This document shows, in pieces, positions 5,910-9,440 of a stretch of 9,440 nucleotides of DNA. This DNA comes from Chloracidobacterium sp. UBA7659 (GTDB lineage Bacteria; Acidobacteriota; Blastocatellia; Pyrinomonadales; Pyrinomonadaceae): the NCBI GenBank assembly GCA_002483395.1, contig DLHV01000057.1:39210-48649 (forward strand), in the 5' to 3' direction. Made by a program: the position numbers and the translations under genes. The notes under the pieces were generated by a model, which was not told the origin of the DNA, did not search any database, and saw nothing but the letters and a program-made list of their open reading frames with translations. Position 1 is the first letter of the stretch, and each line of letters starts with the position of its first letter.

Positions 5910-8900
5910 CTAAACTAAAAGGAGAAAGAGAGATTTTTGTCCAGGTTTACTTGACCCCTTCATTCCGGCTTTAATTGAATCAAGTAGAGGTTGCCCCATG
6001 TAATATGCGTTGACTCTTCCTTCAATTTGCACAGGCATCATTTCAAGATCTAACCCATTCTTTGCCGCTTCCATGGTATTGTGAGTAGCTCCCCAATCGG
6101 ACATCACGAATCCGCGAAAACCCCATTCACCTTTTAAAATGTCCTGAATGAGGTACGAATTTTGAGCGGCGTACGTCCCTCGAAATTTGTTATAGGCACC
6201 CATTACGCTGAGGACTTTGCCTTCTTTAACAGCAGTTTCAAACGCAGGCAGGTAAATCTCGCGCAAGGCTCGTTCTGATGCTTCTACATCTACGGCTCCC
6301 TGGTTCAGGCACTGGTTGTTCAGTGCGAAATGCTTGGCACACACCGCGATACCTTTTGATTGTGCAGTTTTGATAAAATTCAGGACCATGTGGCCGGTGA
6401 GAAAAGGATCTTCGCTGAGATACTCCCAGTTTCTTCCGTTAAGCGGGGTGCGAATGATGTTCATACCCGGGGCAAGCATAATATTTTTGCCTCTTATTAC
6501 CGCCTCTTCGCCATAGGCGATCCCGAATTCCGCTGCAAGTTCCGTATTCCATGTTGCAGCCAGAGATGTAAGAGCCGGGAAATAAGCCGATGAATCGTTT
6601 GTCCAATTAGCCGAATCCCAGCTGTTGGGGCTCATTTCTTCCCTTACGCCGCTGGGGCCGTCGGAAAGATGCAGCCCGGGAATGCCCAGGCGCGGAACAC
6701 CCGCCGTTGTAAAATACGTATTCCCGTGAATAAGCGATACCTTTTCTTCCAGCGTGAGTTGTGAGAATATTTTTTCAACTTTCTGGTCAATTGATTCCAG
6801 TATTAGCGGCAGCCATACTTTAATTTCCCCTGCCGTTTGGCTTGCATCGGCAAAAGGGACCAATACCAATTGCTTTTTTGTGGCCGGATTTTTTTTATCA
6901 ATGATGTTTGCGGTGTAAGCTTGTTGGCCGATCCATTCTGGCCGCAATAAACCGGCATTATTTTTCGCCACCGGCTCTTCGATCAATAGTTTTTGATCAA
7001 ATCCTAGTGGATAAGTTTTCAGAACATCCGTGTTAAGCGAACTGTCAAAAGCCAAAACCTGCGGTCCTCTTTGAAATGCGATCTGACCGGGATAACTCTT
7101 GCCGCCGGTAAGAATCTGAACAGGCATTTGAAATGATACCTTTATTTTTTCGCCAGATTTCCAACTACGGTCAATGATCAAATTTTGGTTGGATATACCC
7201 TGGTAAACTTTACCGCCGACGGTTGCCGTAAAAGAATCGGTCCATGACGGCACTCTTAATGCGATAGGGAATCGCGCAGATCGTGAAGTGGTCACCGTTA
7301 CATCAGCATCGCCGTTCTCGGGAAACCTGCTTTCAACCTGTAAGGACAAATTTATATTTCTTTTGTCCGCCGTGGCTATATTCTCCTTGTAAGTTGCCGG
7401 CTCATACATCATCAGCGTTGGAACGTTTTTGATGTTGCCGAATGTAAAGTAAGGTATCATCGCAATACCCCTTGGTACACTCGACTGGCAGCAGGAAATA
7501 TTGCAGGTAAAGGGCTTTTGATCCATCAGCGAGGTGTAATAACTGACACATCCTGTTCTAGGGTTTTCTGCAGCTAATAGATGATTGTAGATTGATTTTT
7601 CGATCTGCTCAGCATATTTTGATTCACCGGTAACGGCCAACAACTGTTGGTTTAATTGGATCCACGTTACAGTTACACAGCCTTCGCCCATGTTGTCTTT
7701 TTTTCCTGCGGGCAACATGTCATCATCCTGAAAATGTTCATGCGAGCTCGTCGTTCCCGTGATATACAACCTTTTGGAGACGATGTCCTCCCACGCGATC
7801 AAAACGGGCTGCAATAATTTTTTATCTCCGGTAACCCTGTATAATTTTACCAGCCCGACAACATTGGAAAGCATTTCATAGGCTTTGCCGTTGCCAACTT
7901 TAGTTACTTTTCCGGTTGCCAACAAAGAACTGACAATTTTAGGCCCATTGTCCTGTTCCCACGCGCCCAAAATGTAATAGCAAAAATCAAGATACTTTTT
8001 ATCGCCGGTTGCCTTGTATAACTCGACCATCGGGTCCAGCACGCTTGTCGCAGCCATTCCAACATGTTCCCCGGCCAAAATAATATCCCGCTGGCCCGGT
8101 TTGTTACCGAATGTTTTACACAACAGATCGCCCATTTTCTTTGAGGCTTCTAATGCGGGCCGATAGCCGGTCGCATTGTAATAAGCAAGCAAACCATAAA
8201 GATTGTATTTATGGCTCCACACGTCCCAGCCTGTCCAGTATTCATCCGGTGAATAAGTTCCCAAATAGCCATCAGGCAATTGTGCATTCACCAACTGGTA
8301 CATCATCCGATCCATTTGACTCTTAAGCTTCTCATTACCGGTGTTCTTCCAAACATTGGTAGCCGTTTCCAAGTACTTGCCAATATGCTCTCCTGCCCAT
8401 GGATGATGTCCCGGTCTTGCCAAATAACCATCCAGCGTCCCTTCTTCATCAAGCTTTAACAAACGCTCGGCCAAATTTTGGTTCATTCGCACGCCGAGGT
8501 ATCCACGCTGCTGCTGATTCTGAAATGGGATAGATGTAAATTCATCTTTAACTTTATTTTGAACGATCGGTTTCGGCTCGGCTCCAATTGGAATATTAAT
8601 GTGCCTATCGGCCAAATAAAGCTGCTCATCACTTACAGATGCGGTGCCGTTGTTTTCTGAGATGCGATAGCCAACTCTGAAGATATTTCCATTTGTGGGT
8701 TGGTAATTAGAGAAAGCTACTTCCTGCTCAAATCCCTGAGCCGGTTGAATCGACACCTGCTTTGTCTCAGTAAATAATTCCCTGTTGTTTTTGTCGGCTA
8801 TTCGGTATTTTATCGCTCCATCAAAAGAATCATTCCCTTTGTTTGTAAACGTAATTTTTGTGACGAACCCATTTTTATCAGTTTCAGAAATGGTATGTTG

Positions 8901-9440
8901 AACTGAAATGAAATCTGACCACTGTATGGCTCCGTATGAATATGGCCCCTCATACATACCAACCCCGCCGATATCCGGACTGAAAAGCCTGACGGCTATC
9001 ACATTCTCTTTGTCCCATTTCACTTCGCTATCCGGTACAAAATAAACCCGCTGCGTATCCCACCGCGTTTCATAATCAGGCGGGAGCGAACCTGTCTGAC
9101 CTATCAGTCTGCCGTTGAAAAATGTTTGATCGACGTCATCAATTTTACCAAGTTCTATTTTTATTCCTTTCCCATGCTGTGCCTGCGATTTCATGCTTGT
9201 GGGAATCACTATTTTGATCCGGAACCAGGCATATACATTTTCCTTAAGGCCGGTAACTACCAATCTTGCACCTAATTGCTTAGTGTCCCATCCAGCATCA
9301 TCAAATGATCGACCTGCCCAGGCCATATCGTCACCCATCTTAAATTTACATTCTTTGGGCAGCGATACTGATTGTTGCGCCGGCGAAACACTCGCAATGA
9401 CGAACAAAAGAAACAGGAGGGAGAAATACCGAAATACTGT
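5910..9440 (-). CDS. GH127 (beta-L-arabinofuranosidase type) - GH3 fusion glycosidase; truncated by the IS, 5' end beyond window
   Basis: The frame is open to the right edge, and the first visible residues (TVFRYFSLLFLLFVIASVSP AQQ) are a signal peptide, so only a few N-terminal residues are missing. A beta-sandwich domain follows (about 20-175, WAWAGRSFDDAGWD style, carbohydrate-binding-like). The GH127/DUF1680 region lies at about 285-870. It holds residues matching the known GH127 zinc/cysteine site: Glu568 (SSHEHF), Glu586 and Cys588 (GEGC), and Cys650-Cys651 (ISCCQ), where the second-to-last cysteine is the expected nucleophile. From about 880 a GH3 N-terminal domain begins (LTLEEKVSLIHG, GPSGVREE, KHFALNNQ) with the nucleophile Asp1115 in VMSDWGA. 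After about residue 1159 the native sequence stops at the IS edge. The last 16 residues (KGSSKPGQKSLFLLLV) and the TAG come from the IS. The GH3 C-terminal domain is missing, so GH3 activity is probably lost while GH127 may remain. The likely role is arabinoside breakdown in the periplasm or outside the cell. Confidence 0.88.
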   Translation of the reverse strand, partial: TVFRYFSLLFLLFVIASVSPAQQSVSLPKECKFKMGDDMAWAGRSFDDAGWDTKQLGARLVVTGLKENVYAWFRIKIVIPTSMKSQAQHGKGIKIELGKIDDVDQTFFNGRLIGQTGSLPPDYETRWDTQRVYFVPDSEVKWDKENVIAVRLFSPDIGGVGMYEGPYSYGAIQWSDFISVQHTISETDKNGFVTKITFTNKGNDSFDGAIKYRIADKNNRELFTETKQVSIQPAQGFEQEVAFSNYQPTNGNIFRVGYRISENNGTASVSDEQLYLADRHINIPIGAEPKPIVQNKVKDEFTSIPFQNQQQRGYLGVRMNQNLAERLLKLDEEGTLDGYLARPGHHPWAGEHIGKYLETATNVWKNTGNEKLKSQMDRMMYQLVNAQLPDGYLGTYSPDEYWTGWDVWSHKYNLYGLLAYYNATGYRPALEASKKMGDLLCKTFGNKPGQRDIILAGEHVGMAATSVLDPMVELYKATGDKKYLDFCYYILGAWEQDNGPKIVSSLLATGKVTKVGNGKAYEMLSNVVGLVKLYRVTGDKKLLQPVLIAWEDIVSKRLYITGTTSSHEHFQDDDMLPAGKKDNMGEGCVTVTWIQLNQQLLAVTGESKYAEQIEKSIYNHLLAAENPRTGCVSYYTSLMDQKPFTCNISCCQSSVPRGIAMIPYFTFGNIKNVPTLMMYEPATYKENIATADKRNINLSLQVESRFPENGDADVTVTTSRSARFPIALRVPSWTDSFTATVGGKVYQGISNQNLIIDRSWKSGEKIKVSFQMPVQILTGGKSYPGQIAFQRGPQVLAFDSSLNTDVLKTYPLGFDQKLLIEEPVAKNNAGLLRPEWIGQQAYTANIIDKKNPATKKQLVLVPFADASQTAGEIKVWLPLILESIDQKVEKIFSQLTLEEKVSLIHGNTYFTTAGVPRLGIPGLHLSDGPSGVREEMSPNSWDSANWTNDSSAYFPALTSLAATWNTELAAEFGIAYGEEAVIRGKNIMLAPGMNIIRTPLNGRNWEYLSEDPFLTGHMVLNFIKTAQSKGIAVCAKHFALNNQCLNQGAVDVEASERALREIYLPAFETAVKEGKVLSVMGAYNKFRGTYAAQNSYLIQDILKGEWGFRGFVMSDWGATHNTMEAAKNGLDLEMMPVQIEGRVNAYYMGQPLLDSIKAGMKGSSKPGQKSLFLLLV
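5927..5962 (-). repeat. Right terminal inverted repeat (IRR) of the IS3-family element
   Basis: Its reverse complement begins TGAAGGGGTC and ends ATCTCTCT, matching IRL at 27 of 36 positions. It also encodes, on the minus strand, most of the artificial C-terminus of the truncated glycosidase. Confidence 0.85.
5951..5956 (+). promoter_or_regulatory. Candidate -35 box (TTGACC) of the IS minicircle junction promoter
   Basis: TTGACC matches the TTGACA consensus at 5 of 6 positions and lies 6 nt inside the right end. With the left-end TCTAAT and a 3-bp joint spacer the spacing is 17 bp. In the present location it points outward, antisense to the glycosidase gene. Confidence 0.5.

Larger units (their letters stand above)
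4688..5962 (+). mobile_element. Complete IS3-family insertion sequence (about 1275 bp)
   Basis: The element is bounded by 36-bp imperfect terminal inverted repeats (27 of 36 identical) starting TGA and ending TCA. It contains orfA and orfB in the typical overlapping -1 arrangement, with a slippery A7 run and an intact DD(35)E triad, so it looks capable of transposition. No target-site duplication is seen: the left flank ends GAAG and the right flank begins TTCC. It sits directly upstream of the crystallin gene on the left and inside the GH3 domain of the big glycosidase gene on the right. The subgroup (IS3 or IS150-like) is not certain. Confidence 0.9.

Noticed and set aside
4684..5966. Target-site duplication of the IS
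   Set aside because: The 3-5 bases on the two sides (GAAG and TTCC) are not direct repeats, and shifting the ends by one or two bases does not create one.
9375..9407. TTG at 9407 as the start of the GH127-GH3 gene
   Set aside because: The frame stays open to the window edge and the signal-peptide hydrophobic core begins upstream of this codon, so the real start lies outside.
1..9440. CRISPR array, tRNA/rRNA genes, toxin-antitoxin or phage-defence genes
   Set aside because: No spaced direct repeats, cloverleaf-like conserved arms or matching protein families were recognised on either strand.

Overview
The window reads as three blocks. The left block (about 1-4687) carries genes in the style of an Acidobacteriota-like soil bacterium: a secreted esterase with an Ig-like IPT/TIG tail, an actinobacterial/acidobacterial-type phosphofructokinase, a secreted serine hydrolase and a secreted beta/gamma-crystallin protein. 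The taxon is inferred from gene style only. The middle (4688-5962) is a complete IS3-family insertion sequence. The right block (5963-9440) is one very large minus-strand glycosidase gene. By eye it is more AT-rich and looks Bacteroidota-like.

Layout: the 3' end of an alpha/beta-hydrolase (BD-FAE type) runs off the left edge (2-739, +). Next comes a decayed reading frame on the minus strand (752-997) and a short intergenic stretch. 6-phosphofructokinase follows (1180-2307, +). It converges on a signal-peptide-bearing alpha/beta-hydrolase (2304-3608, -), and the two stop codons overlap. A strong hairpin (3678-3719) separates that gene from a three-domain beta/gamma-crystallin protein (-, start 4659) whose last half-domain is thrown out of frame by one extra base at 3887-3889. 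The IS begins 28 bp upstream of that gene. It has 36-bp terminal inverted repeats, orfA, an A7 slippery site and orfB with an intact DDE triad. On its right side the IS cuts a GH127 (beta-L-arabinofuranosidase type) + GH3 fusion gene inside the GH3 domain. The gene's 5' end lies just beyond the right window edge.

The chromosomal genes do not form an obvious operon or pathway. Three of the four secreted or likely secreted products are hydrolases of esters or glycosides, which fits a polymer-degrading heterotroph. The missing half of GH3 is not found on the other side of the IS, and no target-site duplication is visible. The two flanks were therefore probably not contiguous before the IS arrived: either an IS-mediated rearrangement or a metagenome assembly join at a repeated IS. 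I found no RNA genes, CRISPR array or defence locus, and no convincing undescribed system. The most notable items are the GH127-GH3 fusion, the IS junction, the crystallin frameshift and the predicted IS minicircle promoter.
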